Shown one piece after another: positions 18,838 to 27,076 of a stretch of DNA of 64,000 nucleotides. The first letter of the stretch is position 1, and every line of letters starts with the position of its first letter. The notes under the pieces are model-generated. The model worked only from the letters and a program-made list of their open reading frames with translations, did not search any database and was not told the DNA's origin. The stretch covers positions 62,001 through 126,000 of the forward strand of contig CAWCEV010000007.1 of NCBI GenBank assembly GCA_963794655.1, written 5' to 3'. The position numbers were made by a program, and so were the translations under genes. This DNA is from Roseiarcus sp963794655 (GTDB lineage: Bacteria > Pseudomonadota > Alphaproteobacteria > Rhizobiales > Beijerinckiaceae).

Positions 18838-20367
18838 TCAAGCGCGGTAGATGTCCTTATAGGCCTCGCGCAGCGCCGCTTTCTGCACCTTCCCCATCGC
18901 GTTGCGCGGCAGCGACTCGACGATGAGGATGCGCTTGGGCGCCTTGAACCTGGCCAACCGGCCACTGAGCGCGGCGAGGATCGCCTGCTCGGTCAGCGCC
19001 GCGCCGGGACGCGGCACGATCGCCGCGGTCACGCCCTCGCCGAAATCGGCATGGGCGACGCCGAACACGGCGCTCTCGAGCACGCCCTCGATCGCGTCGA
19101 TCTCGCTCTCGACCTCCTTCGGATAGACGTTGAAACCGCCGGAGATCACCAGATCCTTCGCGCGCCCGACAATGTGGATATAGCCATCGTCATCGACGCG
19201 GGCGAGGTCGCCGGTGATGAAAAATCCGTCGTCGCGAAACTCCTGCGCCGTCTTCTCCGGCATCCGCCAATAGCCGACGAAGACGTTCGGCCCCTTGACC
19301 TCGATGACGCCGACCTCGCCGCCGCGAACCGGAGCTCCGTCGTCGGGGTTCGCGATCCTCACGCTCACCCCCGGCAGCGCGAAGCCGACCGTCCCCGACC
19401 GGCGTTCCCCGTCGTAGGGGTTGGAGGTGATCATGCTGGTCTCGGTCATGCCGTAGCGCTCGAGGATCGCGAAACCGGTCCTCTCCCGCCAGGCGCGGTG
19501 CGTTTCGGCGAGCAGCGGCGCCGAGCCCGAGACGAAGAGCCGCATGTTGGCGCAAGCTGCCCGGTCGAGGCCGGGATGGTCGAGGAGGCGCGTGTAGAAG
19601 GTCGGCACCCCCATCATCGACGTCGCGCCGGGCATCGCCGCGATGACCGCGTCGGGATCGAACCTATTCATGTAGACCATCGTCGCGCCCGCGATGAGCG
19701 CGACATTGACCGCGACGAATAGCCCGTGGGTATGAAAAACCGGCAGTGCGTGAATGAGCCTGTCGGCCGGAGTAAAGCGCCAGCAGTCGACCAGGGTCAG
19801 CGCGTTCGACGTCAGATTCTCATGCGTCAGCATCGCTCCCTTAGAGCGGCCGGTCGTGCCGGAGGTATAGAGAATCGCCGCAAGATCGCCGCTGGCGCGC
19901 GGGACCGTCTCGAAGACGCGCGGCGCGGCGGCGATCGCATCCGCGAAGGTTCCGTCGCGCTTGACGCCGAGGCTTTCGACCCGGCTGAGGCCGAGCTTCA
20001 GGGCGAGCGCCCGGACCGGCTCGAGCAGCTCGGGCCGGCAGAGAACAAGCGCGGGCTCGGCGTCGCCAAGGAAATACTCGAGTTCCGCAAGCGTATAGGC
20101 GGTGTTCAGCGGCAACAGGACCGCGCCGGCGCGAAAGCAGGCGAGCGCGACCACGATCACGTCGGTCGATTTATCGACCTGCGCCGCGACCCGGTCGCCG
20201 GGCCTGACGCCGAGCGCGACGAGCGCCTGAGCCGCTTGGGCCGAGCGAGCGAAAAGCTCGCCATAGGTCAGGGCCGTCGCGTCGCCGGTCTCGAGCGCGA
20301 GCTTGTCGGGGCCCGGCGCCCGTGCGGCGACGAGATCGAAGAGATTGGCGGAATGAGATCGCGACAC
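18838..20367 (-). CDS. matB: Malonate--CoA ligase (malonyl-CoA synthetase)
   Basis: 509 residues starting at GTG with GGAGGAG upstream. It is an ANL adenylating enzyme: phosphate loop YTSGTTGRSKGAMLTHENL, A5 motif ERYGMTETSMITSNP, hinge DGYIHIVGRAKDLVISGG and catalytic Lys in RNAMGKVQKAALRE. The segment TETSMITSNPYDGERRSGTV is characteristic of MatB, which activates malonate and methylmalonate. With a transporter and a regulator upstream it could form a malonate uptake and activation unit; no malonyl-CoA decarboxylase (matA) is in the window. A general acyl-CoA synthetase is the alternative. Confidence 0.88.
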   Translation of the reverse strand: MSRSHSANLFDLVAARAPGPDKLALETGDATALTYGELFARSAQAAQALVALGVRPGDRVAAQVDKSTDVIVVALACFRAGAVLLPLNTAYTLAELEYFLGDAEPALVLCRPELLEPVRALALKLGLSRVESLGVKRDGTFADAIAAAPRVFETVPRASGDLAAILYTSGTTGRSKGAMLTHENLTSNALTLVDCWRFTPADRLIHALPVFHTHGLFVAVNVALIAGATMVYMNRFDPDAVIAAMPGATSMMGVPTFYTRLLDHPGLDRAACANMRLFVSGSAPLLAETHRAWRERTGFAILERYGMTETSMITSNPYDGERRSGTVGFALPGVSVRIANPDDGAPVRGGEVGVIEVKGPNVFVGYWRMPEKTAQEFRDDGFFITGDLARVDDDGYIHIVGRAKDLVISGGFNVYPKEVESEIDAIEGVLESAVFGVAHADFGEGVTAAIVPRPGAALTEQAILAALSGRLARFKAPKRILIVESLPRNAMGKVQKAALREAYKDIYRA

Positions 20368-20434
20368 CTGACTCCTCCGAGCACGCCGGACGGGGTCATT
20401 ATACGCAAAGCGACGCTCGGATCGGAATGCCCTA

Positions 20435-21609
20435 TCAAGCCCGCGTCGTAACCGCTCGCGCGCTCAAAACGACCGTGCCGACGAGCGCGGCGAGCAGCCA
20501 GAACGCGGCCGGAAGCCCCGCCGCCTTGGCGACGAAGCCGATGAGGGCGGGGCCGACAAGGTTGCCCCCGTATCCGGCGATCGTGATCGCCGCGACCGCG
20601 AGCCCGGCCGGCATCACGCGCTGGGCGCCCGCGCCACGGAACAGCACCGGCACGATGTTCGAAGCTCCGAGGCCGATCAGGAGAAACCCGCTCATGGCGA
20701 GCAAAGCGAACGGCGCCTCGAGGACCAAGGCGAAGCCGGCGATCGTCGCGAGGCCGCCCCAGAACAGGATCGCCCGGTCGCCGATGCGCATCGAGACGAA
20801 ATCGCCGCCAAACCGTCCCGCGGTCATGGCGATGGCGAAGATCGAGTAGCCGAGTCCCCACGCGCCTCCCGGACGAGCCCCTTGCCGGTCACGAGCAGGG
20901 CGCTCCAGTCGAGGATCGCTGCTTCGACGAGGAACATCACCGCGGCCAGAACCGCGAGCAGGAGTACGATTCCGCGCGGGGCGACGATCAGCGGCGCCTT
21001 CTCCATATGCGAGGCGCGCAGCAGGCGCGGCGCCGCGAGCGACATCGCAATCGCCATCAACGCGGACGCGAGCAAGGTGCTGACAATCGGGACGACATCC
21101 AAAGACAGAAGGAAGGTGATGAGCGTCGCGCCGATGAAGCCGCCGACGCTGAACAGCGCATGGAAGCCCGACATCAGCGGCTTTGCGGCTGCGCGCTCGA
21201 CCTCGACCGCATGGATGTTCATCGCGACATCGAGGGAGCCGAGCGCCGCGCCAAACCCGACCAGCGCCAACCCGAGCGAGACGGGCGATCCGGCTGCCGC
21301 AAGCAACGGTAGCAGGAGGGCCAGACCGAACCCGCCCGTGAGTATCACGGATCGGCTGCCGTAGCGCGCGCTGATCGCGCCCGCGAGCAGCATCGGAGCG
21401 ATCGAGCCCAGGCCAAGGCAGAGCAGTAGTAGTCCCAGCGTGCCGTCGTCGACTTGCAGCCTTTCCTTGGCGAAGGGAACAAGCGGCGCCCAGCAGGCGA
21501 GCCCGAAGCCCGCGACCAGAAATGCGAGCCGCGTCGCGAGACGCGTCTCCGGCCGATCCGCTGTCGGCGGGGCCGAATCTCGATATGGCGTTTCCGCGCC
21601 GACGCTCAT
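20435..21609 (-). pseudogene. MFS transporter split by a one-base frameshift
   Basis: Two overlapping frames together make one MFS protein of about 390 residues. The first covers helices 1-7 and ends shortly after ILDWSALLVTGKGLVREARG; the second starts at GLGYSIFAIAMTAGRFGGD and covers helices 8-12, with MRIGDRAILFWGGLATIAG and GYGGNLVGPALIGFVAKAAG. The shift falls in a CCCC run at 20856-20859, where one extra base would restore the frame. The rest shows no decay, so a very recent mutation or a base error are both possible. It overlaps the DeoR gene by four bases (ATGA) and precedes matB, so it would be expected to carry a substrate of that operon. Confidence 0.85.
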
Positions 21610-22397
21610 GCCGGCCGATCGGCGATCAGGACTTCGCTTCCGGCGGCGGCCAGCTGATCGAGCTCGTCCCTTGCTGCGTCATGCTCGACGACGAAGGCGT
21701 CGATGTCCTTGAGGTCGGCGACGCGGTGCGGCGCCCGCGCGGCGAATTTGTCGCGGGTGGCGAGGACGACGCGGCTCCTGCTCGCCGCAACGAGCGCGCG
21801 CTTGAAAGCAGAGTCGGAGAGGTCATGGGCGGCGACGCCGGTCGTGGAAGACAGCGCGCAGGCGCCGAGCACGCCGAGATCGATGTTCATCTGCATGAGG
21901 CTCATCGTCGCCGCCGCGTCGACGCAGCCGCCGACGCCATTGTTGACCGCGCCGCCAACCATGATCAGGCGCAGGTCGCCTCGCCGCAGGGCGGCTGCGG
22001 CGATGTCGATCGAGTTGGTTGCAACCGTGAGCTCAAAGTCCTCGGGCAGGCAGGAGACGAGCTTGAGATTGGTGCTGCCGCTGTCGAGGAACACGAACTG
22101 TCCCGGCTTCACGAGCGAGGCGGCCTTGCGAGCAAGCGCCTGCTTGCGCTCAGCCGCTTCCTCCATTCGCGCCGCCATCGGAGTCGCGGCCTTCGACAGC
22201 GGCAGCGCGCCGCCATAGACACGCCGGCATCGGCCCTCCGCCGCAAGAGCGCGCAAATCCCGGCGGATCGCGTCCTCGGAAACCTCGAATTCCAGCGCCA
22301 ACGCCGCGGCTACGACGGACTGGCCATGCGAAAGGCGGTCGAGGATGACGTCGCGCCGGGCGACGGGAGATTCGAGGATCATGCGCGCATCGTGCAT
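21606..22397 (-). CDS. DeoR/GlpR-family transcriptional regulator
   Basis: About 263 residues. The N-terminal winged helix reads RRDVILDRLSHGQSVVAAAL and VSEDAIRRDLRALAAEGRCR, the classic DeoR sequence. The C-terminal DeoRC sensor carries GQFVFLDSGSTNLKLV (phosphosugar site) and LRLIMVGGAVNN. Starts are possible at TTG 22403, ATG 22397 or ATG 22382; none has a clear Shine-Dalgarno, so 22397 is tentative. It heads the DeoR-MFS-matB-CDF run and is divergent from the aldolase-like gene; three copies of CGTGCA sit at its start and are candidate binding sites. Confidence 0.88.
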   Translation of the reverse strand: MHDARMILESPVARRDVILDRLSHGQSVVAAALALEFEVSEDAIRRDLRALAAEGRCRRVYGGALPLSKAATPMAARMEEAAERKQALARKAASLVKPGQFVFLDSGSTNLKLVSCLPEDFELTVATNSIDIAAAALRRGDLRLIMVGGAVNNGVGGCVDAAATMSLMQMNIDLGVLGACALSSTTGVAAHDLSDSAFKRALVAASRSRVVLATRDKFAARAPHRVADLKDIDAFVVEHDAARDELDQLAAAGSEVLIADRPA

Positions 22398-22428
22398 AAA
22401 CAAGACATATCGTGCAATTAAACGTGCA
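22391..22428. promoter_or_regulatory. Three direct repeats of CGTGCA upstream of the DeoR-type gene
   Basis: CGTGCA occurs at 22391-22396, 22411-22416 and 22423-22428 on the plus strand. The spacing is 20 and 12 bases, roughly two and one helical turns. Spaced direct repeats next to a DeoR/GlpR gene suit an autoregulatory operator. The assignment is inference from position; a chance cluster cannot be excluded. Confidence 0.4.
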
Positions 22429-22637
22429 TGATCGCGAAGTCAACTCAACGGAATGCGGGCAAAACCGGCGCGGACGAGGGCTCGTGAACGCAGCGACAGC
22501 CCTAAGGTTAGCGGCGAGCGAGCGGCAAGAGTCGGCGCCGTAATCACCAAGAAGCCGCGCTGGCCCTTGATTTCCCGAGCCATTCGCCGTCAAAAATATT
22601 TCACGCGTCGATCGCAACTCAGCAAAAAGCGGCGGAC

Positions 22638-23393
22638 ATGGCGGCGAACGAAAAGGCTCTGCGCGAATCGATCATCGCCCACGGCGCGCGCCTCGTCGCC
22701 GCAGGGCTCGGCGGCGCGCCGGATGGCGGCGTCTCGGCCCGGCTCGACGATGCGCTTCTCATCACCCCGCACGGGCCGACCTATGCCGCGCTGTCGCCCG
22801 CCATGATCGCGCGCATGCCGCTCGCCGGCGAGTACGGCGCCTGGAAAGGGCCGCTGAAGCCGTCGACCGAATGGCGCATCCACCTTGGGATCGCCCGCGC
22901 GCGGCCCGACATCGGCGCGATCATCCGATTCCAGTCGCCCTATGCGACGGCGATGGCGATGGCGCGCCGGGACATTCCCGCCGCCCATTCCATGATCGCG
23001 CTGTTCGGCGGCGCCGTCGTGCGCTGCGCGCGATACGCTCCCGCCGGGACGACCGAACTCGCGGACCTCGCGCTCGAGGCGCTCGGCCAGAGCCACGCGG
23101 CGCTGCTCAGCAATTATTGCGCGCTCGTGACCGGCTCGACGCTCGAGGCCGCGCTGGCGCGCGCGCGCGAGCTCGAGACGCTCGCCAGACTTTACGCGAT
23201 CGCCCTTTCGGTCGGCCGTCCGGCGATTCTCTCCGACGAGGAAGTGGCCCGCATCGCCGAGCGCCTGAAGTCTAACGGCTCCGACATCGAGGCGCGGATC
23301 GCCCCGCCGGCCAAGTCAAGGGCTAAAACGAAAGCCAAGGCCAAGGCGCCCGCGAAGCGAAAACGCGTCGCCCGCAAGCGCGGGTCGAAGTGA
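22638..23393 (+). CDS. Class II aldolase/adducin-like protein lacking the metal ligands
   Basis: 251 residues with the fold markers of the fuculose-phosphate aldolase family: STEWRIHLGIARARPDIGAI and SPYATAMAMARRD, then LLSNYCALVTGSTLEAALAR. However, the zinc-binding HxH before SPYAT is replaced (RFQ in IIRFQSPYAT), and the third His of the usual NHG motif is Tyr (SNYC). The usual GN-V-S phosphate loop reads DGGVSARL. Only the Glu in STEW is kept. It is therefore unlikely to be a metal-dependent aldolase. The last 26 residues are a Lys/Arg/Ala tail (KSRAKTKAKAKAPAKRKR) like those of DNA- or RNA-binding proteins. It is divergent from the DeoR gene. Confidence 0.8.
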   Translation: MAANEKALRESIIAHGARLVAAGLGGAPDGGVSARLDDALLITPHGPTYAALSPAMIARMPLAGEYGAWKGPLKPSTEWRIHLGIARARPDIGAIIRFQSPYATAMAMARRDIPAAHSMIALFGGAVVRCARYAPAGTTELADLALEALGQSHAALLSNYCALVTGSTLEAALARARELETLARLYAIALSVGRPAILSDEEVARIAERLKSNGSDIEARIAPPAKSRAKTKAKAKAPAKRKRVARKRGSK

Positions 23394-23475
23394 GGGCGGC
23401 GCGGGTCGCGGACAACTCAATTGCTCCCCGCGCGCTTCTCTCGCGCCGAAGAGGCAGACAAGGAAGCGCTGACCC

Positions 23476-23790
23476 ATGCTGACGATCGATGAGACCTACG
23501 ACAACCGCGTCGCGCAAGCCCGGGTCGGCGACCCGATAAGGTTGCAGCTGTCCGAAAACTCTACGACCGGATACCAGTGGCAAATGCAGCCGGACGTCCC
23601 AGCCGGGCTGCGAATCCTCACCGACTCCTTCGAGACGTCCGGCGCAGGTGCAGGCGCCGGCGGCGTTAGATTCTGGACCATCGTCTTCGACAAGCCGAGC
23701 AAGACGGTGCTGAGGCTCGAGCTCAAGCGCAGTTGGGAGAAGACCTCCGCCAGGACCTTCAGCGTGACAATCGAGGCCGAGGCCGGATGA
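23476..23790 (+). CDS. Chagasin-type (MEROPS I42) inhibitor of papain-like cysteine peptidases
   Basis: 104 residues showing the three inhibitory loops of chagasin: LSENSTTGYQW (NPTTGY-type loop), the Gly-rich GAGAGAGGVRFW loop, and LKRSWEK (RPW-type loop). Chagasin-family proteins block the active site of C1A peptidases. No signal peptide is visible, so the protein should be cytoplasmic. It converges on the gene for the lipase-GH25-papain fusion with 17 bases between stops. That neighbour contains a C1A peptidase, so it is the obvious target. A role as immunity or safety factor is inference. Confidence 0.88.
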   Translation: MLTIDETYDNRVAQARVGDPIRLQLSENSTTGYQWQMQPDVPAGLRILTDSFETSGAGAGAGGVRFWTIVFDKPSKTVLRLELKRSWEKTSARTFSVTIEAEAG

Positions 23791-23807
23791 GCGGCCTCGG
23801 GGCGGCA

Positions 23808-26321
23808 TCAGGAGACTGTCCGGATCGTCCAGAAGTCATTCGCCAGATTGTCGTCCAAAAGGTAGGAGTAAGGCATGTAGAAATAGCCGCCCAGCCCCCA
23901 GCCCGGCCCCCACGAGTTGCGGATCAGGAACCGGAAATTGGTGTCGTCGTAGCCGACCGCCATCACCGCATGTCCGCCGATCAACGACTCATCCGCGCCG
24001 GGCAAGCCGAGAATTCCGCTCGTCGCGACCTGCTGAGACTCGAAGCTCGAATAGACCGAGAAGCCGAACACGAACGGATATCCAGAGGCCAGACAGCCCT
24101 TCATGTCGGCGAGGTTTTGGTCGATCGACAAATAGGTCAGCGCCTTGTGCTGAACCGCGTCGGCGTAGCATTGGTCAGCCGGCCGTGTTGCCGCCTTCGC
24201 CCCCGGAGCGAACACGCCGCCCGGCGCCGCGCTTCCGTCATACGGCCATTCGGTCTCCGGGCAGTCGCCCAAGCTCGCCACGCTCTTTATGCCGTCGCGA
24301 ATATAGGCGCCGGAGTCCGCGCCCGTCGTCCCTTCCATGTCCCTTTCGTTGTAGTAAACGAATAGTCGGGAGGGCGTGAAAGCCGCCTGACTCTGTTTCA
24401 TCATGTCGAATTCGAGCGCCGCCGCAATCGCATTCGCAGTGCAGCTGCCGATCTGGCCCTGGTCATATACGGGCGGACATTGCGCCCGTAGGTCGATCGC
24501 TCCGGTCGCGCTCTGGACAACGCTTGGCGGAACACAGTAGGTGAAGTCGCGCTGGTCGGGTAGATCGGGCTTCCAGCCGTAGCCTGCGGTCTTGCGCCGC
24601 ACAATTTTCGTCGCTGGCTGCGCATCCGCGCCCATTGACGCCCGTCCGATCACCCCCGGCGCCGCGAGCGACTTCTTGCCGCCCCATTCCGCGTGCAGGC
24701 GCGCGACGGTCATTGGCCCGGCGACGGTCGAATTGTCGCAAAAGCCGTCGATACCGTCGATCGTGTGCGGCCCCGGCCCACTGTCGTCGCCATCGTCCTG
24801 CCAGAGCCACGGGAAGGACCACGATTCCTGGACCTGGAACGTTCGGCTGTATTGGGCGAGCCATAGGCGGCGTTTCGAGAACCGCGTATCGACGCCCTTC
24901 AACTGCTCCTTGGCGACATTTCCTGAATAGACAATCATCGGAAAACCGAGCGCCGCTTCGACCACGTTGCAGAACGCATCGACTGCGTCGGCGGTCGGCG
25001 GCGGCCTTCCCGCGCTTTGCTCCCAATCGACCGCGGCGTCGTCGCCTGGGCTGAGCCGAGCCGTGGCGAGGAAATGTCCTGCCTCGGCGACGGGATCCTC
25101 GCCGATCAGGAAGTGATAAGCGGCGAACTTCGGCGTGAGCTGAAGAACCGCGCCGTTCACGTCCTTCACGGGAATAGGGATTCCATCCATCCACGCGGCC
25201 CGGCGGGCCTCGTAGCGGGAATCGACGACGCTGACGCCCTCGCTCGCCTTGTGTAAGAGAAACGCGATTCCCTTCGCCTTGACGCGAGCAAGGCCCCCGA
25301 GCGGTCCAGGCGTATCCTGAACGTTGTCGCCCTGGTAGAGATCGATCGCGACCGGCCCGAACACTTGCGCTGGCGCCGCGGCCAGGGCTTCGGCCAAGGC
25401 GGCTGGCTGCGCCGCCGGCAGCACAAACGGCAGGCGGCAAGAAGCGTCGGGCTGCTTCGACGGATCGATCAGGCTGAGATAGGTCGCAAGCGAGTGCCAG
25501 CACCCGGGACTTGGCAGGACCTTCCACGCCGAATTGACCGACTTGAGCTTATCGACGTGAACGAAGCCGAGAAATTCCGGCGGACCCTTGGTCACCAAGT
25601 CCATGACGTTGGCCACCCGCCACGACGTCAGATTGAGCGCCTCGAACACGGAGGCGAATGTCCCGTCGCCGACCAACGGCGAAGCGAAAGTGCACAACAT
25701 CGGATTCGCGATCTGCGCAGTTTTGGCGTTCTCCATCGCGTAGAGCGTGGCGAGCGCTCCGCCGAGGCTGTGACCGGTGATCTCGACGGAAGCGGTCGGA
25801 CCGAACTGATCGTCCGCAGGGCGTGCCGCCCCCTGTGGGGTGTGTATGCGAACGAGGGCCCCAACCTGTTGCGCAAAGGAGCCGACGGCGGCGAGCCGCG
25901 GCGGTTTCACGGCCGCCCCGAGGGGCGCAGCGGGCGTATACTCGACGAGTTGAAGCGTATCATAAATGCGGGCGAATCCCGCCGCGACGTCGCCGCAGTT
26001 TGGAATTTTGAACGGTATCTTGCCGAGCGCGTTGACGTCGTCCCACCACTCGACCCAGTCCGAGGTGCCGCGGATGGCGACTACATATTGCTCGGGATGG
26101 AGAATGCTCTGGGCGACGATGCCGTAGAATACCGGGCCCGTGCTTTCAATGATGAAGTCCTTCATCTGGACCCAGGCCACCATCTTATAGCCAGGCGGAA
26201 AGTCGCTGGTGAGAGGAGGCGTCTGGTTTTGCGGTGCGTTTGACTGCATACTATAGGCTGTTTGGATAAACTGGCCATAAAGTGAGGCGGTGATCGGATC
26301 AAAAGGAAGAACGGCATTCAT
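23808..26321 (-). CDS. Three-enzyme fusion: class 3 lipase, GH25 muramidase and C1A papain-like peptidase
   Basis: 837 residues from an ATG with AGGGGTGG upstream; the frame is open to 26519 but that part is AT-rich and unlike any domain. Residues 1-300 are a class 3 lipase: nucleophile Ser185 in TGHSLGGALA, with Asp241 (NVMDLV) and His276 (CWHSLA) in the right places. Residues 320-530 are a GH25 lysozyme-like domain: DLYQGDNVQD, FLLHKASEG, VDWEQ (catalytic DxE, 432-434), MIVYSG, LWLAQY and a closing IDGIDGFCD. Residues 580-837 are a C1A peptidase: Gln621 and Cys627 in DQGQIGSCTAN, His784 in GGHAVMAVGYDD, Asn802 in RNSWGPGWG. All three catalytic sets are intact. There is no signal peptide or membrane segment. 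Lipid, peptidoglycan and protein are the expected targets, which suggests an effector toxin or lytic enzyme. Confidence 0.88.
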   Translation of the reverse strand: MNAVLPFDPITASLYGQFIQTAYSMQSNAPQNQTPPLTSDFPPGYKMVAWVQMKDFIIESTGPVFYGIVAQSILHPEQYVVAIRGTSDWVEWWDDVNALGKIPFKIPNCGDVAAGFARIYDTLQLVEYTPAAPLGAAVKPPRLAAVGSFAQQVGALVRIHTPQGAARPADDQFGPTASVEITGHSLGGALATLYAMENAKTAQIANPMLCTFASPLVGDGTFASVFEALNLTSWRVANVMDLVTKGPPEFLGFVHVDKLKSVNSAWKVLPSPGCWHSLATYLSLIDPSKQPDASCRLPFVLPAAQPAALAEALAAAPAQVFGPVAIDLYQGDNVQDTPGPLGGLARVKAKGIAFLLHKASEGVSVVDSRYEARRAAWMDGIPIPVKDVNGAVLQLTPKFAAYHFLIGEDPVAEAGHFLATARLSPGDDAAVDWEQSAGRPPPTADAVDAFCNVVEAALGFPMIVYSGNVAKEQLKGVDTRFSKRRLWLAQYSRTFQVQESWSFPWLWQDDGDDSGPGPHTIDGIDGFCDNSTVAGPMTVARLHAEWGGKKSLAAPGVIGRASMGADAQPATKIVRRKTAGYGWKPDLPDQRDFTYCVPPSVVQSATGAIDLRAQCPPVYDQGQIGSCTANAIAAALEFDMMKQSQAAFTPSRLFVYYNERDMEGTTGADSGAYIRDGIKSVASLGDCPETEWPYDGSAAPGGVFAPGAKAATRPADQCYADAVQHKALTYLSIDQNLADMKGCLASGYPFVFGFSVYSSFESQQVATSGILGLPGADESLIGGHAVMAVGYDDTNFRFLIRNSWGPGWGLGGYFYMPYSYLLDDNLANDFWTIRTVS

Positions 26322-26867
26322 GATTTCCACCCCTTCAATGATATTTTGGCCCAATGAATTCTTGTTCTTGCTCGATCGCGGACGCTTCCGTCGCTTCGAC
26401 AAAATTCTTTTTTCCCCGGCAATAACGCGACCGTCGAATACAATCGGATTCATGTAGCGGAACTCTTCGTATTCCGCTGTGACGTTGATCACACAATCCG
26501 TGGTGCCGATGGATTCCAAAAGGGCAGCCTTACCGCCTTTCTAAAAACGCGAGCCTCGCCCGCGGGAATAACGGGGAATAGCGGTGACTTCGGCGATAGA
26601 GGTGACCCTTTACTCTTTTCCCTATGCAAGGACAGGAATCGCGAGCTCTTCGATGATTTGATAACCGTCACCGATATCCCTCGATATCCCTGTCTAAAGC
26701 GAAATTATGCTTTCTCTTTTTCAGTACCAATGCTATGTTGACGCGTGACTCGAGGCGAGGCGTGAATGGCAGCGCGGGAAGGTTTAATGGGGTTCGGCGC
26801 GAGGGGCGGAATGGAGCCCGGAGCGGCGGGCGAAAAAAGAAGGGGAAATCACTCTGCCCAGACCGTC

Positions 26868-26934
26868 GGCGCAACCAATTGAAAACGCTCAATTCCGACA
26901 AGGCGATCCAAGGGAATCAAAGCCTTTTCCTTTG
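26868..26934 (+). repeat. 67-bp dispersed intergenic repeat, copy A
   Basis: Matches copy B at 35064-35130 (minus strand) at 61 of 67 positions without gaps. The most conserved core, CAAGGCGATCCAAGGGAATC, is identical in both. A purine-rich GAAAAAAGAAGG tract lies about 25 bases before it, as it does in copy B (GAAAAAAGGAAAGG), so the element may be longer. Function is unknown. Confidence 0.85.
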
Positions 26935-27026
26935 ATCGGCTTGTCTGGCCCCTTGGCGGGTTCCGGATCGGTTTGGCTAGTTTTGGATTGGGCGTAGGGC
27001 GGAAAAAACAGAGCCCCTATGTTTTC

Positions 27027-27042
27027 TGTTTCACGTGAAACA
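27027..27042. other. parS centromere-like ParB binding site
   Basis: TGTTTCACGTGAAACA is an exact, perfectly palindromic match to the bacterial parS consensus bound by ParB of the chromosome segregation system. It lies in non-coding DNA, 34 bases beyond the xdhC stop. One exact 16-mer in 64 kb has a chance expectation near 1.5 in 100,000 with equal base use. I saw no second copy in the window and no parA/parB genes. Chromosomal parS sites usually lie near the replication origin, so the window may be origin-proximal; a replicon-specific or secondary site is the alternative. Confidence 0.85.
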
Positions 27043-27076
27043 CCCTTCCACGGACATCATGGAGCAGATCGGGGAT

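Larger units (their letters stand above)
26322..27076. other. 755-bp non-coding stretch between xdhC and the fusion enzyme gene
   Basis: I find no convincing gene. It holds a copy of the 67-bp dispersed repeat and a perfect parS site. The part from about 26330 to 26740 is visibly richer in A and T than its surroundings and probably contains the promoter of the lipase-GH25-C1 gene. An open frame runs back from that gene to 26519 with a basic segment (KRRKRPRSSKNKNS), but no ribosome-binding signal supports it. Confidence 0.6.

Noticed and set aside
26322..26519. N-terminal extension of the lipase-GH25-C1 protein
   Set aside because: The frame is open, but the extra 66 residues show no domain or signal peptide, the DNA is AT-rich, and the ATG at 26321 has a good ribosome-binding site.
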